In this document: positions 10,644-23,443 of the stretch, piece after piece
How the letters are laid out: each line of letters starts with the position of its first letter
Position numbering within the stretch: position 1 is the stretch's first letter
NCBI RefSeq assembly: GCF_036826855.1
Contig: NZ_CP104578.1
Location: 7,064,501 to 7,128,500 of the forward strand
Reading direction: 5' to 3'
Length of the DNA stretch: 64,000 nt
DNA from: Streptomyces sp. SJL17-4
GTDB lineage: Bacteria; Actinomycetota; Actinomycetes; Streptomycetales; Streptomycetaceae
Notes under the pieces: generated by a model
Seen by the model: the letters and a program-made list of their open reading frames with translations, nothing else
Told to the model about the DNA's origin: nothing
The model's database searches: none
Made by a program: the position numbers and the translations under genes

Positions 10644-11930
10644 ATGAGCAAGACTCTGATCCGCGGTGCGCAGGTGCTGGGCGGCGAGATCCAGGACGTC
10701 CTGATCGACGGCGAGACCATCGCCGAGGTCGGCACCGGCCTGTCCGCCGAGGGCGCCACCGTGATCGAGGCCGACGGCCAGATCCTGCTGCCCGGCCTCG
10801 TCGACCTCCACACCCATCTGCGCGAGCCCGGCCGCGAGGACTCCGAGACCGTCCTCACCGGCACCCGCGCCGCCGCCTCCGGTGGCTTCACGGCCGTCTT
10901 CGCCATGGCCAACACCCACCCGGTCGCCGACACCGCCGGCGTCGTCGAGCAGGTCTACCGGCTCGGCAAGGAGTCCGGCTACTGCGACGTGCAGCCCATC
11001 GGCGCCGTCACCGTCGGCCTGGAGGGCAAGAAGCTCGCCGAGCTCGGCGCCATGCACGACTCCGCCGCCGGCGTCACCGTCTTCTCCGACGACGGCAAGT
11101 GCGTCGACGACGCCGTGATCATGCGCCGCGCCCTGGAGTACGTGAAGGCCTTCGACGGCGTCGTCGCCCAGCACGCCCAGGAGCCCCGCCTCACCGAGGG
11201 CGCCCAGATGAACGAGGGCATCGTCTCGGCCGAGCTCGGTCTCGGCGGCTGGCCGGCCGTCGCCGAGGAGTCGATCATCGCCCGCGACGTCCTCCTCGCC
11301 GAGCACGTCGGCTCCCGCGTCCACATCTGCCACCTCTCCACGGCCGGCTCCGTCGAGATCGTCCGCTGGGCCAAGTCCCGCGGCATCGACGTCACCGCCG
11401 AGGTCACCCCGCACCACCTCCTCCTCACCGACGAGATGGTCCGGAGCTACAACCCCGTCTACAAGGTCAACCCGCCGCTGCGCACCGAGAAGGACGTCCT
11501 CGCGCTCCGCGAGGCGCTGGCCGACGGCACGATCGACATCGTCGCCACCGACCACGCCCCGCACCCCCACGAGGACAAGGACTGCGAGTGGGCCGCGGCC
11601 GCCATGGGCATGGTCGGCCTGGAGACGGCGCTCTCCGTCGTCCAGCAGACGATGGTCGAGACCGGCCTCCTCGACTGGGCCGGCGTCGCCGACCGGATGT
11701 CCTTCGCGCCCGCCCGCATCGGCCGGGCCACGGGCCACGGACGGCCCGTCTCGGCTGGTGAGCCCGCGAACCTGACGCTGGTCGATCCGGCTTACCGTGG
11801 TGTCGTGGACCCCGCGGACTTCGCCTCCCGCAGCCGAAACACCCCCTACGAGGGCCGTGAGCTGCCGGGACGCGTCACCCACACCTTCCTGCGGGGCCGG
11901 GCAACGGTCGTGGACGGGAAGCTGGCGTGA
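10644..11930 (+). CDS. pyrC: Dihydroorotase
   Basis: Zinc-dependent cyclisation of carbamoylaspartate to dihydroorotate. 428 residues, class I amidohydrolase. Metal-binding motif VDLHTHLREPG near residue 60, then DDGKCVDD (near 153), HICHLSTAGS (two ligands region), EVTPHHLLLTDE and the catalytic ATDHAPH near 305. Start ATG at 10644, 2 bases after pyrB. Its TGA overlaps the GTG of the next gene by 4 bases. Confidence 0.96.
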   Translation: MSKTLIRGAQVLGGEIQDVLIDGETIAEVGTGLSAEGATVIEADGQILLPGLVDLHTHLREPGREDSETVLTGTRAAASGGFTAVFAMANTHPVADTAGVVEQVYRLGKESGYCDVQPIGAVTVGLEGKKLAELGAMHDSAAGVTVFSDDGKCVDDAVIMRRALEYVKAFDGVVAQHAQEPRLTEGAQMNEGIVSAELGLGGWPAVAEESIIARDVLLAEHVGSRVHICHLSTAGSVEIVRWAKSRGIDVTAEVTPHHLLLTDEMVRSYNPVYKVNPPLRTEKDVLALREALADGTIDIVATDHAPHPHEDKDCEWAAAAMGMVGLETALSVVQQTMVETGLLDWAGVADRMSFAPARIGRATGHGRPVSAGEPANLTLVDPAYRGVVDPADFASRSRNTPYEGRELPGRVTHTFLRGRATVVDGKLA

Positions 11931-12499
11931 CACCACTCATCGCAATCGCCGCAGAGGCTGCCGAGCAGAAGTCGGCGGAGGTGACCGACTGGGCCGGACG
12001 GCTCGGCTGGGTCGCCGGACTGCTGCTCTTCATCGCCTTCGTGTACTGGCTGATGCGCCAGGGCTGGAAGTGGCGCGGCAGCCTCCAGTCGGACCTCCCC
12101 GAACTCCCCACCGCGCCCGAATCGGCCGGTACGGCGAAACTGACTCTCAGCGGGCGCTACCACGGCTCCACGACCGCCGGGCAGTGGCTCGACCGGATCG
12201 TGGCCCACGGCCTCGGCACCCGTAGCCGCGTCGAGCTCACGCTCACCGACGCCGGGATCCAGGTCGTACGCCCCGGGGCGAACGACTTCTTCGTCCCGGC
12301 CGAGGCCCTGCGCGAGGCCCGCCTCGACAAGGGCATCGCGGGCAAGGTCCTCGCCGAGGGCGGCCTGCTGATCATCACCTGGACGCACGGCGACAAGCTG
12401 CTCGACTCCGGCTTCCGGTCCGACCGGGCGGCCGAGCACACCGCCTGGGTCGAGACCATCAACTCCATGATCAACACGACGGAAGGCATCGCACGATGA
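11927..12499 (+). CDS. PH-like-domain membrane protein inside the pyr operon
   Basis: 190 residues, function unknown. Residues about 25-45 ([17 protein letters not shown]) are one membrane helix; the rest (from about 60) is a soluble, beta-rich domain with [16 protein letters not shown], which I read as a bacterial PH-like fold of the kind annotated in actinobacterial transporters-associated proteins. It is coupled by GTGA to pyrC upstream and by ATGA to carA downstream, so it is made stoichiometrically with the pyrimidine enzymes. No enzyme motif is visible. It could localise or scaffold pyrimidine enzymes at the membrane, but that is inference only. Confidence 0.8.
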   Translation: MTPLIAIAAEAAEQKSAEVTDWAGRLGWVAGLLLFIAFVYWLMRQGWKWRGSLQSDLPELPTAPESAGTAKLTLSGRYHGSTTAGQWLDRIVAHGLGTRSRVELTLTDAGIQVVRPGANDFFVPAEALREARLDKGIAGKVLAEGGLLIITWTHGDKLLDSGFRSDRAAEHTAWVETINSMINTTEGIAR

Positions 12500-13630
12500 C
12501 GACCTCCACAAGGGGAGCCGCCAAGACTCCCGCCGTACTCGTCCTGGAGGACGGCCGCATCTTCCGCGGCCGCGCCTACGGGGCCGTGGGGGAGACCTTC
12601 GGCGAGGCCGTGTTCTCCACCGGCATGACCGGCTACCAGGAGACCCTCACCGACCCGTCGTACCACCGCCAGGTCGTCGTCATGACCGCCCCGCACGTCG
12701 GCAACACGGGCGTCAACGACGAGGACCCCGAGTCCGGCCGCATCTGGGTCTCCGGCTACGTCGTCCGCGACCCCGCCCGCGTCTCCTCCAACTGGCGCGC
12801 CCGGCGCTCGCTGGACGAGGAGCTCCGCGAGCAGGGCGTCGTCGGCATCTCCGGCGTCGACACCCGCGCCCTCACCCGCCACCTGCGCGAGAGCGGCGCC
12901 ATGCGCGTCGGCATCTTCTCCGGCAGCGCGCTGCCCGACGAGGGCACCATGCTCGCCGAGGTCCGCCAGCAGCCCGAGATGAAGGGCGCGGACCTCTCCG
13001 CCGAGGTCGCCACCAAGGAGACGTACGTCGTCCCCGCGATCGGCACCAAGAAGTTCACCGTCGCCGCGATCGACCTCGGCATCAAGGGCATGACCCCGCA
13101 CCGCATGGCCGAGCGCGGCATCGAGGTCCACGTGCTGCCCGCCACCGCGACCGTCGAGGACGTGTACGCGGTCGCCCCGGACGGCGTGTTCTTCTCCAAC
13201 GGCCCGGGCGACCCCGCCACCGCGGACGGCCCCGTCGCCCTCATGCAGGCCGTCCTGGAGCGCAGGACGCCGCTGTTCGGCATCTGCTTCGGCAACCAGA
13301 TCCTCGGCCGCGCGCTCGGCTTCGGCACCTACAAGCTGAAGTACGGCCACCGGGGCATCAACCAGCCGGTCCAGGACCGTACGACCGGCAAGGTCGAGAT
13401 CACCGCGCACAACCACGGCTTCGCCGTCGACGCGCCCCTCGACAAGGTCTCCGACACCCCCTTCGGGCGTGCCGAGGTCTCGCACGTCTGCCTGAACGAC
13501 AACGTCGTGGAAGGCCTCCAGCTGCTCGACCAGCCGGCCTTCTCCGTCCAGTACCACCCCGAGGCGGCCGCGGGCCCGCACGACGCCGCGTACCTCTTCG
13601 ACCGTTTCGTATCCCTGATGGAGGCCGAGC

Positions 13631-13638
<8 letters not shown>
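12496..13638 (+). CDS. carA: Carbamoyl phosphate synthase small subunit
   Basis: Glutamine amidotransferase subunit that supplies ammonia to CarB. 380 residues. N-terminal CPSase domain ([16 protein letters not shown] ... [12 protein letters not shown]) and a class I GATase domain with the nucleophile Cys in [11 protein letters not shown] and the His-Glu pair in [15 protein letters not shown] at 12496 overlaps the upstream stop by 4 bases; its own TAA lies inside the first codons of carB (8-base overlap). Confidence 0.97.
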
Positions 13639-16948
<3,310 letters not shown>

Positions 16949-16956
16949 CAACCCAC

Positions 16957-16986
16957 GAGGGGGACACCGGAAACGGTGTCCCCCTC
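16957..16986 (+). terminator. GAAA-tetraloop hairpin between carB and pyrD
   Basis: GAGGGGGACACCG (16957-16969) and CGGTGTCCCCCTC (16974-16986) form a perfect 13-bp stem closed by a GAAA tetraloop, followed by TTGCTG. It sits within the pyr operon, so it may attenuate transcription or stabilise the upstream mRNA rather than end the operon. Confidence 0.7.
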
Positions 16987-17003
16987 TTGCTGAGGACACC
17001 CAC

Positions 17004-18109
<1,106 letters not shown>

Positions 18110-18113
<4 letters not shown>

Positions 18114-18946
18114 CGCTCTCCTTCGGCACCCGTCTGCGCTCCGCGATGGATGAGCGGGGTCCGCTCTGTGTCGGCATCGACCCGCACGCCGCCCTGCTCG
18201 ACTCCTGGGGCCTGACCGACGACATCGCCGGTCTCGAGCGGTTCACCTTCACCGTCGTCGAGGCGCTCGCGGACACCGTGGCCGTCTTCAAGCCGCAGTC
18301 CGCCTTCTTCGAGCGCTTCGGCTCGCGCGGCGTCGCCGTCCTGGAGCGCGCCGTCGCCGATCTGCGCGCGGCGGGCGGTCTGGTCGTCATGGACGCCAAG
18401 CGCGGCGACATCGGCTCCACCATGGCCGCGTACGCCGAGACCTACCTGCGCAAGGACTCCCCGCTCTTCTCCGACGCGCTCACGGTCTCCCCGTACCTCG
18501 GCTACGGCTCCCTGAAGCCGGCCGTCGACCTGGCCCGCGAGTCCGGCGCCGGTCTCTTCGTCCTGGCCCTGACCTCCAACCCGGAGGGCGCGGAGGTCCA
18601 GCGTGCCGTCCGCGAGGACGGTCGCACGATCGGCGCGACCATGCTGGCCCACCTCGCCGCGGAGAACGCGGGGGAGACCCCGATGGGCTCCTTCGGCGCG
18701 GTCGTCGGCGCCACCCTCGGCGACCTGTCCTCGTTCGACCTGGACATCAACGGTCCCCTCCTCGCCCCCGGCATCGGCGCCCAGGGCGCGACCCCGGCCG
18801 ACCTCCCGGCCGTCTTCGGCGCGGCCGTCGGCAACGTCGTCCCGAACGTCAGCCGCGGGGTCCTGCGGCACGGACCGGACGCCGCCGCGCTGCGGGACTC
18901 GGCGCACCGGTACGCGGACGAGATCCGCGCGGCCGTCGGCGGGTAA
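18110..18946 (+). CDS. pyrF: Orotidine 5'-phosphate decarboxylase, subfamily 2
   Basis: Final step to UMP. 278 residues, the longer actinobacterial type. N-terminal PLCVGIDPHAALL, VAVFKPQSAFFE and the catalytic VVMDAKRGDIGSTMAAYAE with the Lys between Asp residues. GTG start overlaps pyrD by 4 bases. Last gene of the pyr operon; a 14-bp terminator stem follows about 70 bases downstream. Confidence 0.96.
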
Positions 18947-19016
18947 CGAGCTCCACGGTCTCTCCGCAGGTCGGAGCGGATCGACCCGGATGTCGGACCT
19001 GTTTCGGCCCGGTGAC

Positions 19017-19049
19017 CGGCCCGGTGGGACGACCCGTCCCACCGGGCCG
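19017..19049 (+). terminator. Terminator of the pyr operon
   Basis: CGGCCCGGTGGGAC (19017-19030) and its complement (19036-19049) form a perfect 14-bp stem with a 5-nt loop, followed by TCTCACTCCTT. Part of the 343-base gap between pyrF and mihF, which also holds the inverted repeat at 19096-19135 and the likely mihF promoter. Confidence 0.8.
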
Positions 19050-19095
19050 TCTCACTCCTTGACGAAAACTTGGCTCAAAACCGGGTCGTTTTGCC

Positions 19096-19135
19096 GGAAA
19101 AGTCCCGGTCGGTCGATGCTGACCAGGACTTTTCC
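19096..19135. repeat. 40-base inverted repeat upstream of mihF
   Basis: GGAAAAGTCC (19096-19105) and GGACTTTTCC (19126-19135) are perfect complements, and GGTC / GACC extend the pairing inward (one mismatch, 10-nt loop). It ends 11 bases before the probable mihF -35. It could be a second terminator for the pyr operon or a regulatory site of mihF. Confidence 0.6.
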
Positions 19136-19146
19136 TCCGTTCTCGC

Positions 19147-19175
19147 TGACTGGAGCGGCCTCGGCCGCTAGTCTC
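19147..19175 (+). promoter_or_regulatory. Probable promoter of mihF
   Basis: CTGACT (19147-19152), 17-base spacer, TAGTCT (19170-19175). A start near 19182 would give a leader of about 108 bases before the GTG at 19290. Confidence 0.45.
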
Positions 19176-19289
19176 CGGGGCAGAGCAGGCGTTCAACGAC
19201 CACTCCGTTGAGCGTTGCTCCACTGGTGTGGGGCGCGAGGTTCCTCACCGGTCCGTATCCGACAGATCGACATCCGAGGTGACGTAGGC

Positions 19290-19613
19290 GTGGCTCTTCC
19301 GCCCCTTACCCCTGAACAGCGCGCAGCCGCGCTCGAAAAGGCCGCCGCGGCTCGCCGGGAGCGGGCCGAGGTCAAGAATCGACTCAAGCACTCCGGCGCC
19401 TCCCTTCACGAGGTCATCAAGACCGGCCAGGAGAACGACGTCATCGGCAAGATGAAGGTCTCCGCGCTGCTCGAGTCCCTGCCCGGCGTGGGCAAGGTCC
19501 GCGCCAAGCAGATCATGGAGCGGCTCGGCATCTCCGAGAGCCGCCGAGTGCGCGGTCTCGGTTCCAACCAGATCGCCTCCCTGGAGCGCGAGTTCGGCAG
19601 CACCGGCGCCTGA
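19290..19613 (+). CDS. mihF: Actinobacterial integration host factor (sIHF / mIHF)
   Basis: Essential or near-essential nucleoid protein that binds and bends duplex DNA; unrelated to HU/IHF of enterobacteria. 107 residues from the GTG at 19290 (MALPPLTPEQ...), with GAGGTGA 8-14 bases upstream; a longer in-frame reading from 19215 is not supported. N-terminal long helix rich in Ala, Lys and Arg (AAALEKAAAARRERAEVK), then the helix-two-turns-helix DNA-binding unit SLPGVGKVRAKQIMERLGI and the C-terminal RRVRGLG. Placed upstream of gmk and rpoZ as in Streptomyces generally. Confidence 0.96.
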   Translation: MALPPLTPEQRAAALEKAAAARRERAEVKNRLKHSGASLHEVIKTGQENDVIGKMKVSALLESLPGVGKVRAKQIMERLGISESRRVRGLGSNQIASLEREFGSTGA

Positions 19614-19686
19614 TCCGGCGACCGGTCCGGCTTCGGATCCGGGGCACGCGTCCCGGGCACACCGGTAAAGCTGGAATAATCGCTGC

Positions 19687-20259
19687 ATGGCAGCAGAGGT
19701 ACGTCCGCGGCTGACCGTGCTCTCCGGCCCCTCAGGGGTCGGCAAGAGCACGGTCGTCGCTCATATGCGCAAGGTCCACCCCGAGGTCTGGCTCTCGGTG
19801 TCGGCGACGACACGGAAGCCCCGCCCCGGCGAGAAGCACGGCGTCCATTACTTCTTCGTGGCGGACGACGAGTTCGACAAGCTGATCGCCAACGGTGAGC
19901 TCCTCGAATGGGCCGAGTTCGCGGGCAACCGGTACGGCACCCCGCGCCGCGCGGTCCTCGACCGCCTTGACGCCGGCGAGCCCGTGCTCCTGGAGATCGA
20001 CCTCCAGGGCGCCCGCCAGGTGAAGGACTCGATGTCCGAGTCCCAGCTGGTCTTCCTGGCCCCGCCGAGCTGGGAGGAACTGGTCCGCCGCCTCACCGGC
20101 CGCGGCACCGAGTCGCCCGAGGTCATCGAGCGCCGTCTCGCCGCCGCGAAGGTGGAGCTGGCCGCCGAGTCGGAGTTCGACACCACGCTCGTCAACACCT
20201 CCGTCGAGGACGTTGCGCGCGAGCTGCTAACGTTGATGCTGTTGACTTCTGGGGAATGA
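19687..20259 (+). CDS. gmk: Guanylate kinase
   Basis: Phosphorylates GMP to GDP with ATP; feeds GTP and (p)ppGpp pools. 190 residues. P-loop [11 protein letters not shown] at 12-22, GMP-binding [19 protein letters not shown], and the [13 protein letters not shown] core motif. Start ATG at 19687, 73 bases after mihF. A small hairpin with a T5 run follows before rpoZ. Confidence 0.96.
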   Translation: MAAEVRPRLTVLSGPSGVGKSTVVAHMRKVHPEVWLSVSATTRKPRPGEKHGVHYFFVADDEFDKLIANGELLEWAEFAGNRYGTPRRAVLDRLDAGEPVLLEIDLQGARQVKDSMSESQLVFLAPPSWEELVRRLTGRGTESPEVIERRLAAAKVELAAESEFDTTLVNTSVEDVARELLTLMLLTSGE

Positions 20260-20273
20260 TCCACTTGTTCCCC

Positions 20274-20303
20274 CGGACACCCAACGGTTGTCCGATCCTT
20301 TTT
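20274..20303 (+). terminator. Possible intrinsic terminator/attenuator between gmk and rpoZ
   Basis: CGGACA (20274-20279) pairs with TGTCCG (20289-20294), extended by two G-C pairs after one mismatch, and is followed by ATCCTTTTT. The stem plus T5 is an unusual Rho-independent form for this GC level. It could reduce read-through from gmk into rpoZ. Confidence 0.4.
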
Positions 20304-20323
20304 CCATCTTCGGAAGGTAGAGC

Positions 20324-20596
20324 GTGTCCTCTTCCATCACCGCGCCCGAGGGCATCATCAACCCGCCGATCGACGAGCTGCTCGAGGCCACGGACTCGAA
20401 GTACAGCCTCGTGATCTACGCGGCCAAGCGCGCGCGTCAGATCAATGCGTACTACTCCCAGCTCGGCGAGGGCCTGCTGGAGTACGTGGGTCCGCTGGTC
20501 GACACCCACGTCCACGAGAAGCCGCTCTCGATCGCCCTGCGCGAGATCAACGCGGGTCTGCTGACGTCCGAGGCCATCGAGGGCCCGGCCACGTAA
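20324..20596 (+). CDS. rpoZ: RNA polymerase omega subunit
   Basis: Promotes assembly and stability of RNA polymerase through beta-prime. 90 residues from GTG at 20324, preceded by GGAAGGTAGAGC. Seen: [28 protein letters not shown] and the C-terminal [10 protein letters not shown], the omega signature. In Streptomyces loss of this gene affects development. A 17-bp terminator stem follows. Confidence 0.95.
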   Translation: MSSSITAPEGIINPPIDELLEATDSKYSLVIYAAKRARQINAYYSQLGEGLLEYVGPLVDTHVHEKPLSIALREINAGLLTSEAIEGPAT

Positions 20597-20613
20597 GCAC
20601 GTCACGTTCCTTC

Positions 20614-20650
20614 ACCACAGGCCCGGCGGAACATCCGCCGGGCCTGTGGT
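20614..20650 (+). terminator. Terminator after rpoZ
   Basis: ACCACAGGCCCGGCGGA (20614-20630) and its exact complement (20634-20650): 17-bp stem with a 3-nt loop, 17 bases after rpoZ. Confidence 0.8.
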
Positions 20651-20693
20651 GTCTCATGGAGTCGTAGGCATCCGAGTGCGGGGAGTGGCAGTG

Positions 20694-21905
20694 GTGACCA
20701 AGCCGAAGGTCGTTCTGGGGGTCAGCGGCGGCATCGCCGCCTACAAGGCCTGCGAGCTGCTGCGGCGGCTCACCGAGTCGGGCCACGACGTCCGCGTCGT
20801 CCCCACCGACTCCGCCCTCCACTTCGTCGGCGAGGCCACCTGGTCCGCGCTCTCCGGCCACCCCGTCTCGACCGAGGTGTGGGAGAGCGTCCACGAGGTG
20901 CCGCACGTCCGGATCGGCCAGGCCGCCGACCTCGTCGTGGTCGCCCCCGCCACCGCCGACATGCTTGCCAAGGCCGCCCACGGCCTCGCGGACGACCTGC
21001 TCACCAACACGCTGCTCACCGCCCGCTGTCCCGTCGTCTTCGCCCCCGCCATGCACACCGAGATGTGGGAGCACCCGGCGACCCAGGAGAACGTGGCGAC
21101 CCTGCGACGCCGGGGCGCCGTCGTCATCGAGCCGGCCGTCGGCCGCCTCACCGGCGTCGACACCGGCAAGGGCCGGCTGCCCGACCCGGCGGAGATCTTC
21201 GAGATCTGCCGGAGGATCCTCGCCCGCGGCACCGCCGCCGCCGACCTCGTCGGCCGGCATGTCGTGGTCAGCGCCGGCGGTACCCGGGAGCCCCTCGACC
21301 CGGTCCGCTACCTGGGCAATCGCTCCTCGGGCAAGCAGGGCTACGCGCTCGCGCGGTCCGCCGCCGCCCGGGGGGCCAGGGTCACGCTCGTCGAGGCCAA
21401 CACCGGCATCCCCGACCCGGCGGGCGTCGACGTCGTCCACGTCGGCACCGCCGTCCAGCTCCGGGAGGCCGTACTCAAGGCCGTCGCCGACGCCGACGCC
21501 GTGGTCATGGCGGCCGCCGTGGCCGACTTCCGCCCGGCCGTCTACGCCACCGGGAAGATCAAGAAGAAGGACGACGGCGGAGCGCCCACCGTCGAGCTCG
21601 TCCGCAACCCCGACATCCTCGCCGAGATCTCCGCCGACCGCGCCCTGCCGGGACAGGTGGTCGTCGGGTTCGCCGCCGAGACCGACGACGTCCTCGCCAA
21701 CGGCCGCGAGAAGCTCCGCCGCAAGGGCTGCGACCTCCTCGTCGTCAACGAGGTGGGGGAGCGCAAGACCTTCGGCTCCGAGGAGAACGAGGCCGTCGTG
21801 CTCGCCTCGGACGGCGCCGAGACCCCCGTACCGTACGGTCCGAAGGAAGCGCTCGCGGAGACGGTCTGGGACCTGGTCCTGCCGCGGCTGCGCGCCTCGA
21901 CCTGA
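20694..21905 (+). CDS. coaBC: Bifunctional phosphopantothenoylcysteine decarboxylase / synthase
   Basis: Two consecutive steps of coenzyme A synthesis: CTP-dependent ligation of cysteine to phosphopantothenate (CoaB) and FMN-dependent decarboxylation (CoaC). About 403 residues from GTG 20694 (GTG at 20691 is an alternative); the upstream in-frame start at 20646 lies in the rpoZ terminator. CoaC half: VLGVSGGIAAYKACELLRRL, the FMN motif and APAMHTEMW. CoaB half from about 185: VVVSAGGTREPLDPVRYLGNRSSGKQG split across the CTP site, and AAVADFRP with the KIKK motif. Confidence 0.95.
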   Translation: MTKPKVVLGVSGGIAAYKACELLRRLTESGHDVRVVPTDSALHFVGEATWSALSGHPVSTEVWESVHEVPHVRIGQAADLVVVAPATADMLAKAAHGLADDLLTNTLLTARCPVVFAPAMHTEMWEHPATQENVATLRRRGAVVIEPAVGRLTGVDTGKGRLPDPAEIFEICRRILARGTAAADLVGRHVVVSAGGTREPLDPVRYLGNRSSGKQGYALARSAAARGARVTLVEANTGIPDPAGVDVVHVGTAVQLREAVLKAVADADAVVMAAAVADFRPAVYATGKIKKKDDGGAPTVELVRNPDILAEISADRALPGQVVVGFAAETDDVLANGREKLRRKGCDLLVVNEVGERKTFGSEENEAVVLASDGAETPVPYGPKEALAETVWDLVLPRLRAST

Positions 21906-22141
21906 CGCATCTCGTGCCGAGGGGACCACGAATCCAGCGGGGCGCGTGTGATGTACGCCCCATCAGGGGCTTCACCCGCCGCGAAGCGGCCGGATTCACC
22001 CGCTCAGGGCATTCGCCAGGCGAGACACCTGGTCCATCCCACGACCACGACCGATAGACTGTCCGCGGAACGTCTTGGGGCGCAGCCCCCTGCCGGTCCG
22101 TCAACGAAGAGCCAGCAGCCGCTGCAACCCCAGGGAGCGTT

Positions 22142-23350
<1,209 letters not shown>

Positions 23351-23369
23351 GGCCCCGGACGCACGTGAC

Positions 23370-23403
23370 CGAAGCCCGGCACCCATGAGGGTGCCGGGCT
23401 TCG
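23370..23403 (+). terminator. Terminator after metK
   Basis: CGAAGCCCGGCACCC (23370-23384) pairs perfectly with GGGTGCCGGGCTTCG (23389-23403), 15-bp stem, ATGA loop, 19 bases after the metK stop. Confidence 0.85.
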
Positions 23404-23443
23404 GCGTGCCCGGCTGTCGGTGGCGTCTGGTAGGTATGGGGCT

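Noticed and set aside
22020..22141. SAM riboswitch before metK
   Set aside because: A CAGCAGCCGCTGCAACCC segment looks SAM-leader-like at first sight, but the conserved K-turn and paired elements of SAM-I/IV are not recognisable.
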